Below, piece after piece: positions 35,172 to 41,370 of a stretch of 41,370 bases of DNA; the stretch's first letter is position 1, and every line of letters starts with the position of its first letter. The notes under the pieces were generated by a model. That model was not told the DNA's origin and made no database searches. It worked only from the letters and a program-made list of their open reading frames with translations. Position numbers and translations under genes: made by a program. Location: assembly GCA_014377445.1 (NCBI GenBank), contig JACMPP010000108.1, positions 1 through 41,370 of the forward strand, read 5' to 3'. This DNA is from Oligoflexus sp. (GTDB lineage: Bacteria > Bdellovibrionota_B > Oligoflexia > Oligoflexales > Oligoflexaceae).

Positions 35172-36314
35172 TTAACGGGATCCTTCGACCAAGCCCAAAT
35201 TTGGCGACTTCACGACGGCCGATGACTCGCACAATTCATAGACTTGTATCGTCTTCTCAATCATTTGATCCCAGGAGAAGCTTTTTGCATGCCCCAGACC
35301 CTTCTTCTTAAGCTGCTCGCGCAAGGCTTCGTCGTAAACGCCACTCTCAAGGGCTGCAGCGATCGCTTTGTAGTCAAAGGGATTCGCGAAGATCGCGTTA
35401 TCACCAACGACTTCTGGCAGACTGGACGAACGGGCTACGACTACGGGCGCCCCACAGGCCAGAGCTTCAAGCGGCGGTAGACCGAACCCTTCGTAGGTCG
35501 AGGGATAGACGAAGAGGTCAGTGAGCGAATACACCGCCGGAAGATGCTGCTCTTCAATAAATTTCGAAAAATATACGAGATGTTTCTTGCCATAATTTTC
35601 GGCTATACGAATAAGATTGGAATCCGTAGGGCAGGCGAGAACCAAGGGTATATCGACATTGGAATAACAGTAAGCACGCACCAATTGATGCACGTTCTTG
35701 TGCGGCTTATTGTTGGAAACACAAAATATAAAACGCTCAGGAAGTCCGTAAATGTCCCTAACGTATTCCAAATAAAATTTGTCTTCGACCGGTTTATAGT
35801 CCTCCGAAACCCCGTTGTACGTGACGAAGATCTTATCGGGATCAAGGGCCAGGGTCCGAACGATTTCTTTTTTACTGAACTTACTCACGGTCAAAATATA
35901 TTTAGAACGCTTGATACTGCGCTGGACTACAATTTGATAATACATCTGGTGAAACAGCGTATAAAACTGCGGCAAAACCATATGATTCAAATCGTGAATC
36001 GTCATGACCATTGCGCAGGGCACAAACACCGGTCCAACGAAAGAGGGCGCATGAAACAAATCGATCTGCAGGCGCTTGAGAATCTGCGGCAGCTCTCTCT
36101 GCTCTCGAATGCTAATCCATGGCGAATTGGCATTCACGAGATGAAGGTGAGGAGGCCACTCCATCGATTCAAGCGGCGAGCCTTTATTGATGATCACATA
36201 AAAGTCGTGACGCGAGACGCCTACTCGCAGACCCTGCAAAAGTTGATAAACATAACGTGCAATACCATGCATGCTGCCCTGACGTATCATCCGGGCATCA
36301 ATTGCAATCCGCAC
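35172..36314 (-). CDS. Glycosyltransferase family 4
   Basis: 380 residues, starting at GTG 36314 with AGGAGG close upstream (RIAIDARMIRQGSMHGIARY). N-terminal domain with FHAPSFVGPVFVPCAMVMTI HD-type acceptor region, C-terminal donor domain with FIFCVSNNKPHKNVHQLVRA and [20 protein letters not shown] (E-x7-E). It is similar in layout to the downstream transferase, and the two may have arisen by duplication. No polymerase, flippase or other polysaccharide genes occur in the window, so the product is unknown. Confidence 0.92.
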   Translation of the reverse strand: MRIAIDARMIRQGSMHGIARYVYQLLQGLRVGVSRHDFYVIINKGSPLESMEWPPHLHLVNANSPWISIREQRELPQILKRLQIDLFHAPSFVGPVFVPCAMVMTIHDLNHMVLPQFYTLFHQMYYQIVVQRSIKRSKYILTVSKFSKKEIVRTLALDPDKIFVTYNGVSEDYKPVEDKFYLEYVRDIYGLPERFIFCVSNNKPHKNVHQLVRAYCYSNVDIPLVLACPTDSNLIRIAENYGKKHLVYFSKFIEEQHLPAVYSLTDLFVYPSTYEGFGLPPLEALACGAPVVVARSSSLPEVVGDNAIFANPFDYKAIAAALESGVYDEALREQLKKKGLGHAKSFSWDQMIEKTIQVYELCESSAVVKSPNLGLVEGSR

Positions 36315-36582
36315 AGTTCCTCCTGCATTCTGTAAGCAAACTTTTCATTTTCTACACGCCTTCGAAAGTCTAGCCAGCCTTCCGTCCCGTGACCACTCTA
36401 TTCGTCATTTTTACAAAGGAATCGATCATGATGGGATGGCATTTCTTCATAGTCATTCCCTACAAACTTAGATCCAAGCGTGACCCAGGCGAGATTGAGT
36501 TCGTTCTAAAGGTAAGCTATCATTAGCCGAAAGCACCCTAAGCCCGACTCTCTCTGCTTCCCGCAGCTTTTAAAGGAGCTCC

Positions 36583-37377
36583 ATGAAAGTCATTGCCCAT
36601 CGCGGCGCGTGTACCGAAGCCCTGGAAAATAGCTGGACTGCTTTTCGCACGGCCGTCGAACTCGGAGCCGACCGCATCGAACTGGATGTTCATCTCACGG
36701 CCGACAATCAGATCGCAATTCTCCATGACGATAATCTCAAAAGAACTGCGGGCATCGACAAAAAGCTGAACCAGATGACGAGGGCCGAGATCAAGAAGTC
36801 CATTCGCCTGAGCAACGGCGAAGAGCTGCCTTTTCTCGACGAAGTCTGTGACGAGCTGTTGAGCCAGATCGAAATCAATGTTGAGATCAAATCCCCCGGG
36901 GTTCCCATCGTCGAAGCGGTCGGCAAACTCCTCGTGGATCATAAGCTTTCCGAACGTATCGTTATTTCGAGCTTTGATAAAAACACCTGTGCCGACAGCG
37001 CGAGGCTTTTTCCCAAGCTCAAAGTAGCTCTGCTTTGGGACAAATACCTCTGGGTACCGGGAGCCTTCCAATTCGGGCCTATTCGGTTTATGGAAAAGCA
37101 TGGCATCCGCATATACCATCCGGAAGCCAAGCTTCTGACGCCTCAACAGATGCGCATCGCCAAAGCGAGGAATATCGAGGTCAATCCCTACGTCGGACTT
37201 CGCGATGAAAACAATCGCGAACAACTTTGGTCTTATCTGATGACGGTCGGAGTGGAAGGCCTTTGCACCAACTACCCGAGACAAATGAAACTCTGGCTAC
37301 AAGAGGCTCGTGACGATGAATCCCGATTCCAAAATAATCCCCTCATGGTCGGTCAGTCACCTAAAGTCCCCGGTTGA
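36583..37377 (+). CDS. Glycerophosphodiester phosphodiesterase
   Basis: 264 residues, AAAGGAGCTCC directly before the ATG. IAHRGACTEALENSWTAF and IELDVHLTADNQIAILHDD give the catalytic His and metal-binding E-x-D and His of the GDPD family; INVEIKSPG adds another metal ligand. No signal peptide, so cytoplasmic. It cleaves deacylated phospholipids (glycerophospho-alcohols) to glycerol-3-phosphate. The last about 20 codons overlap the next gene in another frame. Confidence 0.92.
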   Translation: MKVIAHRGACTEALENSWTAFRTAVELGADRIELDVHLTADNQIAILHDDNLKRTAGIDKKLNQMTRAEIKKSIRLSNGEELPFLDEVCDELLSQIEINVEIKSPGVPIVEAVGKLLVDHKLSERIVISSFDKNTCADSARLFPKLKVALLWDKYLWVPGAFQFGPIRFMEKHGIRIYHPEAKLLTPQQMRIAKARNIEVNPYVGLRDENNREQLWSYLMTVGVEGLCTNYPRQMKLWLQEARDDESRFQNNPLMVGQSPKVPG

Positions 37378-38203
37378 TGGCGTTGAGATTCGATACGCTG
37401 TCCGCGAAATTGAGCAGCCCGCGCATCGAATTCTCTTTCTAAATGGGCGCAGTGAATGGATCGAGAAATATCAGGATTTACCGGGTGACACTCGATTTGG
37501 AGAGGACAGCTTCTGGGTGATGATGGATCATCGAGGTCAGGGTGGCTCTGATGGACTGAAGGCTCATGTCACAACCTATGAGACATTCGCCAAAGATGTG
37601 GCAGCCGTGGTTAACGCTACTTTTGAAGGCCAGCCCTATTCTATCCTCGCACATTCGATGGGTGGACTTATCAGCCTTTACGGAACGTTGACTGGTGTTT
37701 TAACGCCGCAAAGCCTGGCCCTTTGCTCCCCTTTAATGGGCATGTTGATGCCTATGCCGAAGTTCGCAGCCAAGGCTCTGGCACTCGTATTCACCTATTC
37801 GCCATTCTCCACCCGTTCGGCCGGTGGGATCGAACGTCGAAAGCATTTTAAAGACAATCCACTGACACAATCCAAAAGACGCTTTCGATCTATGACCGAA
37901 TGTGTTTATCAATCTTCGCCCCCCACCTTTGCCTGGGTGCACGCGACTTTTGGTGCATTCCGCGTATTGAATAACGCGAAGTACCTGAGCGGGATGAAAA
38001 TTCCTGTTGCTATCATCGTCGGCGAAAAGGAAGCTGTTGTCGATCGAACGGTTTATGAATCCTGGCTCCGAAAATGGGCGAAACTAAGTGGTCGAAAAGG
38101 TGTTTTCATGCTTGTTGCAGGAGCTCAGCACGAACTCCTGAACGAAGCGGATAAATATCGAAATCAAGCTATAGAATTCATCAATAAAAATCTGCGGGTC
38201 TAG
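37316..38203 (+). CDS. Alpha/beta hydrolase, lysophospholipase (PldB/monoacylglycerol lipase) type
   Basis: 295 residues from ATG 37316 with AAGAGG 9 bases upstream; this overlaps the phosphodiesterase gene by 62 bases. Family landmarks are ILFLNGRSEWIEKY, VMMDHRGQGGSDG, the nucleophile AHSMGGLISLY, VAIIVGEKEAVVDRT (acid) and VAGAQHELLNE (His). It is the serine hydrolase group S33. It probably deacylates lysophospholipids, giving the glycerophosphodiester that the upstream enzyme splits. That pairing is an inference from overlap and family. Confidence 0.87.
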   Translation: MNPDSKIIPSWSVSHLKSPVDGVEIRYAVREIEQPAHRILFLNGRSEWIEKYQDLPGDTRFGEDSFWVMMDHRGQGGSDGLKAHVTTYETFAKDVAAVVNATFEGQPYSILAHSMGGLISLYGTLTGVLTPQSLALCSPLMGMLMPMPKFAAKALALVFTYSPFSTRSAGGIERRKHFKDNPLTQSKRRFRSMTECVYQSSPPTFAWVHATFGAFRVLNNAKYLSGMKIPVAIIVGEKEAVVDRTVYESWLRKWAKLSGRKGVFMLVAGAQHELLNEADKYRNQAIEFINKNLRV

Positions 38204-38206
38204 CTT

Positions 38207-39169
38207 CTATTTAACCCAGGAGGAGATGATCTCTGCCACGGGCTGAATGCTCTTGATCCCGCTTACACTTTTGCCTGCCTGGTAGAATTCTCTATAGTCC
38301 CCGCCTTTGCCCGAACTCTGTTTCAACTGCCAGACCGAACGAATCGTATAAAACATACGAGCCCAGTGTTTGGTCTTCTGATTGTCGAGAAAGAACTTGG
38401 CAATCGGACTCGTCTCAGCCCCTCTGGCTTTCATGTAGCCCGTATTGATCACAGCGACGGGGACACCGGTGATTTTCTTGGTCAGGATGATATCGTCTTC
38501 TTCCGCCGAAAGGATCGCGGTTTTGTAATCGGTATGAGCGCTGCATTCTGTCGAGGCAATAAAACGCGTTCCGATCTGAACTCCGCCGTAACCCAAGGCG
38601 AGTGCAGCTTTATAAGATTCGCGGTCACCGATCCCACCCGCGCAAACCAGAGGCACATTGAATCCTTTAAGGTCGCGAAGCAGGTCCTGTGGGTTTTCTT
38701 CGCCGGCATGCCCGCCGGCACGACTATTCACACAAATCAAACCGTTTACACCACCGTCCATGGCCTTCTTAGCCCAATCCCGAGTCGTGACATCGTGAAA
38801 AACGATCCCACCTTCCTTGGCAACCCGGCGAACGACCCAATCGGGATTGCCGAGCGCCGTAATGAAGAATCGAACGCCTTCTTCCAATGCAATTTCAAGC
38901 CACTCTTTGTTTTTTTCGAGGTATTTCTGACTGGATTTTTCAATGAGCAGATTCAACCCGATGGGATTGGGGGTTAAAGTGCGAATATATTGAAGGCCTT
39001 TGCGGAAATCGTATTTGTTGACGAAGGTGAGAGAGATTGGCTGCACCATTCCCATGCCTCCGGCAGCGGAGACTGCAGCAACCAATTCGGGATTGCTGCA
39101 GGGATACATTGCGCCACCGATGATGGGATGACGAATCTTAAGCAGGTCGGTAATCAAAGGCTCAGACAT
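38207..39169 (-). CDS. Nitronate monooxygenase-like flavoprotein (2-nitropropane dioxygenase family)
   Basis: 320 residues from ATG 39169 (GGAGG 5 bases upstream). A TIM barrel with FMN contacts: IRHPIIGGAMYPCSNPELVA, AAGGMGMVQP, INSRAGGHAGE-like segment CVNSRAGGHAGEENP with the catalytic His, VCAGGIGDRESYKAALALG and GVQIGTRFIAS. Relatives oxidise nitronates or act as enoyl reductases (FabK). It lies 19 bases downstream of sdaA and is convergent with the lipase gene, with only 3 bases between the stops and no terminator seen there. Confidence 0.85.
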   Translation of the reverse strand: MSEPLITDLLKIRHPIIGGAMYPCSNPELVAAVSAAGGMGMVQPISLTFVNKYDFRKGLQYIRTLTPNPIGLNLLIEKSSQKYLEKNKEWLEIALEEGVRFFITALGNPDWVVRRVAKEGGIVFHDVTTRDWAKKAMDGGVNGLICVNSRAGGHAGEENPQDLLRDLKGFNVPLVCAGGIGDRESYKAALALGYGGVQIGTRFIASTECSAHTDYKTAILSAEEDDIILTKKITGVPVAVINTGYMKARGAETSPIAKFFLDNQKTKHWARMFYTIRSVWQLKQSSGKGGDYREFYQAGKSVSGIKSIQPVAEIISSWVK

Positions 39170-39188
39170 AAGATCCTCCACGGGAGTC

Positions 39189-40568
39189 TCAGCATTCTAT
39201 GACGTTTACCGCCAAACCTCCACGAGATGTTTCCTTGTATTTGGTTTTCATATCCGCACCCGTCGCTCGCATTGTTGCGATGACCGAGTCAAGCGAGACG
39301 TGGTGGGCGCCCTCGCGTTTGAGGGCGATGCGATTCGCATTGATCGCCTTTACCGCTCCCATGGCATTGCGTTCGATGCATGGAATTTGCACGAGTCCAC
39401 CGATAGGATCACAGGTCAATCCAAGGTTGTGCTCCATACCAATTTCCGCTGCCTCTTCGATCTGGGCATTGCTGCCACCAACCGCTGCTGTGAGACCCCC
39501 TGCCGCCATGCTGCAAGCCACTCCCACTTCGCCCTGACAACCCACTTCAGCGCCTGAAATCGAGGCATTTTCAGCGTAAAGAGTGCCGACCGCTGCGGCC
39601 GTCAGAAGAAAGCGATGGACACCTTCCCGATCCGCAGAGGGACAAAATTCCTCGTAGTATTTGAGAACAGCAGGAATAATGCCAGCCGCACCGTTGGTTG
39701 GCGCTGTGACGACGCGAGATCCGGCAGCATTCTCTTCGTTCACAGCGAGCGCATAGAGATTGACCCAGTCAAGTATCGAAAGTGGGTCCTTGAGTGCTTT
39801 TTGTGGATTTGAGGTCAAATCCTTGTACATGTCGGGAGCGCGTCGTTTGACTTTCAGCTTGCCCGGCAGTATGCCGCCGTTGCGACAGCCTCTATCGATA
39901 CAGTCCTTCATCGTATTCCAGATAAAATCGAGACGCTCTTTAACTTCTAGCTCGGTTCGCCAGCTCAATTCGTTCGCCATCATCACCTGATCGATACGAA
40001 GGTTTTCGCGCTTGCAGATTTCGAGCAGCTCGGCAGCCGATCCAAAAGGATGGCGGACGACCGTGGTATCCTTGGCGAGCTTATCCTGCTTGGCCGTTTC
40101 TTCATTGACGACGAAACCACCACCGATTGAGTAGTAAACGCGCGAATGAAGCTCGTTATAGTCCTTGTCAAAGGCGATAAATCGCATGCCGTTGGAATGA
40201 AGGGGAAGGAGCTTACGACGAAGAAAGATTATGTGTTTTTTGTGGTCGAATTCGATTTCATGTGCCCCCGAAAGCCAAAGTTTGCCTTCGGTTTTGATCC
40301 GATGCAGTTTGGGCTCAATCGTTTCGGGATCGATTTGATCCGGTAGTTCACCGGAAAGGCCAAGCATGATAGCTTTGTCTGTCCCGTGACCTATCCCGGT
40401 CAGGGCCAGGGATCCGTATAGCTCAATGGTGACGCTTGCCACCTGCTTTATGACAGCCTTTTCTTCGAGGCCTTTGAGGAACCTCTGTCCCGCTCGCATC
40501 GGCCCCACAGTGTGAGAACTTGACGGGCCAATCCCAACCTTGAACAGATCAAACACACTCATAGCCAT
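39189..40568 (-). CDS. sdaA: L-serine ammonia-lyase (iron-sulfur, single chain)
   Basis: 459 residues from ATG 40568 (GGAG 6 bases upstream; an in-frame extension to 40625 is unlikely). The N-terminal beta domain has [20 protein letters not shown]; the C-terminal alpha domain has the three cluster cysteines in [16 protein letters not shown] and [18 protein letters not shown]. It deaminates L-serine to pyruvate and ammonia with an oxygen-sensitive [4Fe-4S] cluster. Length is as E. coli SdaA (454). Probably one operon with the flavoprotein downstream. Confidence 0.96.
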   Translation of the reverse strand: MAMSVFDLFKVGIGPSSSHTVGPMRAGQRFLKGLEEKAVIKQVASVTIELYGSLALTGIGHGTDKAIMLGLSGELPDQIDPETIEPKLHRIKTEGKLWLSGAHEIEFDHKKHIIFLRRKLLPLHSNGMRFIAFDKDYNELHSRVYYSIGGGFVVNEETAKQDKLAKDTTVVRHPFGSAAELLEICKRENLRIDQVMMANELSWRTELEVKERLDFIWNTMKDCIDRGCRNGGILPGKLKVKRRAPDMYKDLTSNPQKALKDPLSILDWVNLYALAVNEENAAGSRVVTAPTNGAAGIIPAVLKYYEEFCPSADREGVHRFLLTAAAVGTLYAENASISGAEVGCQGEVGVACSMAAGGLTAAVGGSNAQIEEAAEIGMEHNLGLTCDPIGGLVQIPCIERNAMGAVKAINANRIALKREGAHHVSLDSVIATMRATGADMKTKYKETSRGGLAVNVIEC

Positions 40569-40902
40569 ACCGATCTCCACACGCTTCGAGTACAAGCGTT
40601 TCCTACAATTTTGAAGCTTAAACAAGTCCGATTTCGGTCATTGGCAAAATAAAGGGTATTCGAGGCTTACTCGCCCCATGCAGAACAATCAGCTCTCTGC
40701 TGTTCGACACAGCACGATGTTCGCAGAGAATCCTCGCTCAAGAGACAACGAATCGCTCGTTTACGATTCTACTTGGTAAACGAGCGTTTGCCGAACCATG
40801 TTCTTTGGAAAGGTGTGGTTATGGTAAGTAGTTGTTAAGATTATAAACAGTTCGAACAGAGAGTAGGCAAATCAGCGGTGAACGCCGAAATGCCCCATCT
40901 AT
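40569..40902. other. Intergenic gap upstream of sdaA
   Basis: It must contain the sdaA promoter (a weak TTGCCA/TGTTTA pair is possible near 40645) and a strong inverted repeat listed separately. No gene is seen. Confidence 0.4.
40754..40786. repeat. Perfect 11-bp inverted repeat, possible terminator or operator
   Basis: CGCTCGTTTAC (40754-40764) and GTAAACGAGCG (40776-40786) are exact complements around an 11-base loop, followed by TTT only. It lies about 115 bases past the stop of the carotenoid-oxygenase-like fragment on the minus strand and about 185 bases upstream of sdaA. It may end that transcript, but the T-run is poor. Confidence 0.7.
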
Positions 40903-41160
40903 TCAGAGGAAACGGGGATAGATTTCTTTTTTGACGATGGAAACGACCTGAGAGGAATGTTGGCTAAGCCTCTCTTCAAAGAAAGGACGAAGATCCGCTG
41001 TATAGGCATCAGCAAGGCGTGGACCTATGCTTGGCGTCCAAAGCATATGGTTGGTCGTCGCAAAGTTTAAATCCGCATGATGAAGACGGCAAAGCGGACC
41101 CTGCTTCAGATTTTGGGCATCAAATATCCAGAGTTCTTTCCCACGTGCCGATGGATTGGT
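40903..41160 (-). pseudogene. 3' fragment of a carotenoid-oxygenase-like gene, cut by an insertion element
   Basis: The minus-strand frame from 41160 to the TGA at 40903 reads 85 residues: GKELWIFDAQNLKQGPLCRL, then HHADLNFATTNHMLWTPS and an extension ending VKKEIYPRFL. The form D-A-x-x-L-x-x-G-P-x-x-R-L followed by the last iron-ligand His (NHMLW) is that of the C-terminus of carotenoid cleavage oxygenases (RPE65 family). Upstream the frame meets a TAG inside the element end at 41172-41174, so the gene is interrupted exactly where the IS200/IS605-type right end starts. The family call is moderate because only the tail is visible. Confidence 0.55.
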
Positions 41161-41330
41161 GTGAACTACCTAGGACTAAAGCCCTAGGCTTCTGATACTT
41201 GCTCGAAGCCGAAGCTTCTCGCTTTCTCATCTTTCTTGACGTTTCCTAGTCCTTGCCAACCTTGCTTTCGCCCGGTTGGTCTTACCTGGACTCCACGCCC
41301 GAAACTTCGGCTTTAACACCGAAGCGACTC
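41161..41330 (-). ncRNA. Candidate omega-RNA (reRNA) of the IS605-type element
   Basis: Four hairpins lie in tandem before the element end on the minus strand: CTTCGG/CCGAAG (41324-41305), CCAACC/GGTTGG (41279-41256), GAAGC-TTCG-GCTTC (41218-41205) and the terminal CCTAGG stem (41188-41169). TnpB guide RNAs are made from this part of such elements, and the guide is the DNA next to the right end, here from 41160 downward. The 5' limit is a guess. Confidence 0.45.
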
Positions 41331-41370
41331 CGTTCCAGAGTAATTTTCTTATTGTATGTTTTCGTGTGTC
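41161..41370 (-). mobile_element. Right end of an IS200/IS605-type (TnpB-carrying) element, partial
   Basis: The minus strand ends AGAAGCCTAGGGCTTTAGTC then CTAGGTAGTTCAC (last base 41161). The form GAAGCC-hairpin with GCTTTAG loop-GGTAGTTCAC is typical of right ends of IS605-group elements. The stem is CCTAGG (41183-41188) with CCTAGG (41169-41174). Two minus-strand frames are open from the right edge (stops at 41282-41284 and 41227-41229); either could be the TnpB C-terminus, and neither is long enough to prove it. The element continues past the right edge. Confidence 0.65.

Noticed and set aside
36538..37284. Long minus-strand open frame (248 codons) opposite the glycerophosphodiesterase gene
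   Set aside because: It is antisense to a clear GDPD gene with catalytic motifs and a strong ribosome site, and its composition is that of a codon-mirror frame.

Overview
The window looks like chromosome from a Gram-negative bacterium of the Bdellovibrionota/Oligoflexia type. This is inferred from roughly 50% GC, many TTG/GTG starts with strong Shine-Dalgarno sites, predicted lipoproteins and an outer-membrane barrel, an MglA-like GTPase, a bactofilin and an unusual secretome. No 16S gene is present, so the taxonomic call is an inference of moderate strength.

Layout. Positions 1-0.8 kb hold the start of an IS66-family element (tnpB running off the left edge, and tnpA). From 1.1 to 10.4 kb lies an accessory region of exported proteins with long gene-poor gaps: a secreted copper-radical (galactose/glyoxal) oxidase with a ricin-type lectin tail, a small orphan ORF, a lipoprotein related to cholesterol-dependent cytolysins whose C-terminus is a beta/gamma-crystallin module, a small secreted cysteine protein, a TolB-like fragment, a Tat-exported berberine-bridge-type FAD oxidase and a secreted CBM6 protein. 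From 10.8 to 16.1 kb are housekeeping genes on the minus strand (a SpoU methyltransferase overlapping an rRNA methyltransferase-like gene, alanine dehydrogenase, a PhnP-like metallo-hydrolase, a short RecQ), with aspartate kinase divergent from recQ. From 17.3 to 22.2 kb are an envelope barrel protein and the array tRNA-Ser(GGA) - SRP RNA - dnaX - MglA-like GTPase - unknown protein.

From 22.3 to 27.9 kb is a complete 2-oxoglutarate dehydrogenase operon in the order sucB-lpd-sucA. From 28.2 to 30.9 kb are two lipoproteins (one carrying a G10 tract), a bactofilin and an unknown divergent gene. From 31.0 to 33.9 kb are asnS, then rplM-rpsI and a small acidic protein. Two GT4 glycosyltransferases follow upstream of asnS. 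A glycerophosphodiesterase/lysophospholipase pair with overlapping reading frames (36.6-38.2 kb) faces a serine dehydratase - nitronate monooxygenase-like operon. The right edge (40.9-41.37 kb) holds the 3' end of a carotenoid-oxygenase-like gene cut by the right end of an IS200/IS605-type element, with the hairpins expected of an omega-RNA.

The most unusual content is the cytolysin-crystallin lipoprotein, its grouping with two predicted exported oxidases and two carbohydrate-binding modules, and the omega-RNA-bearing element inside a carotenoid-oxygenase-like gene.
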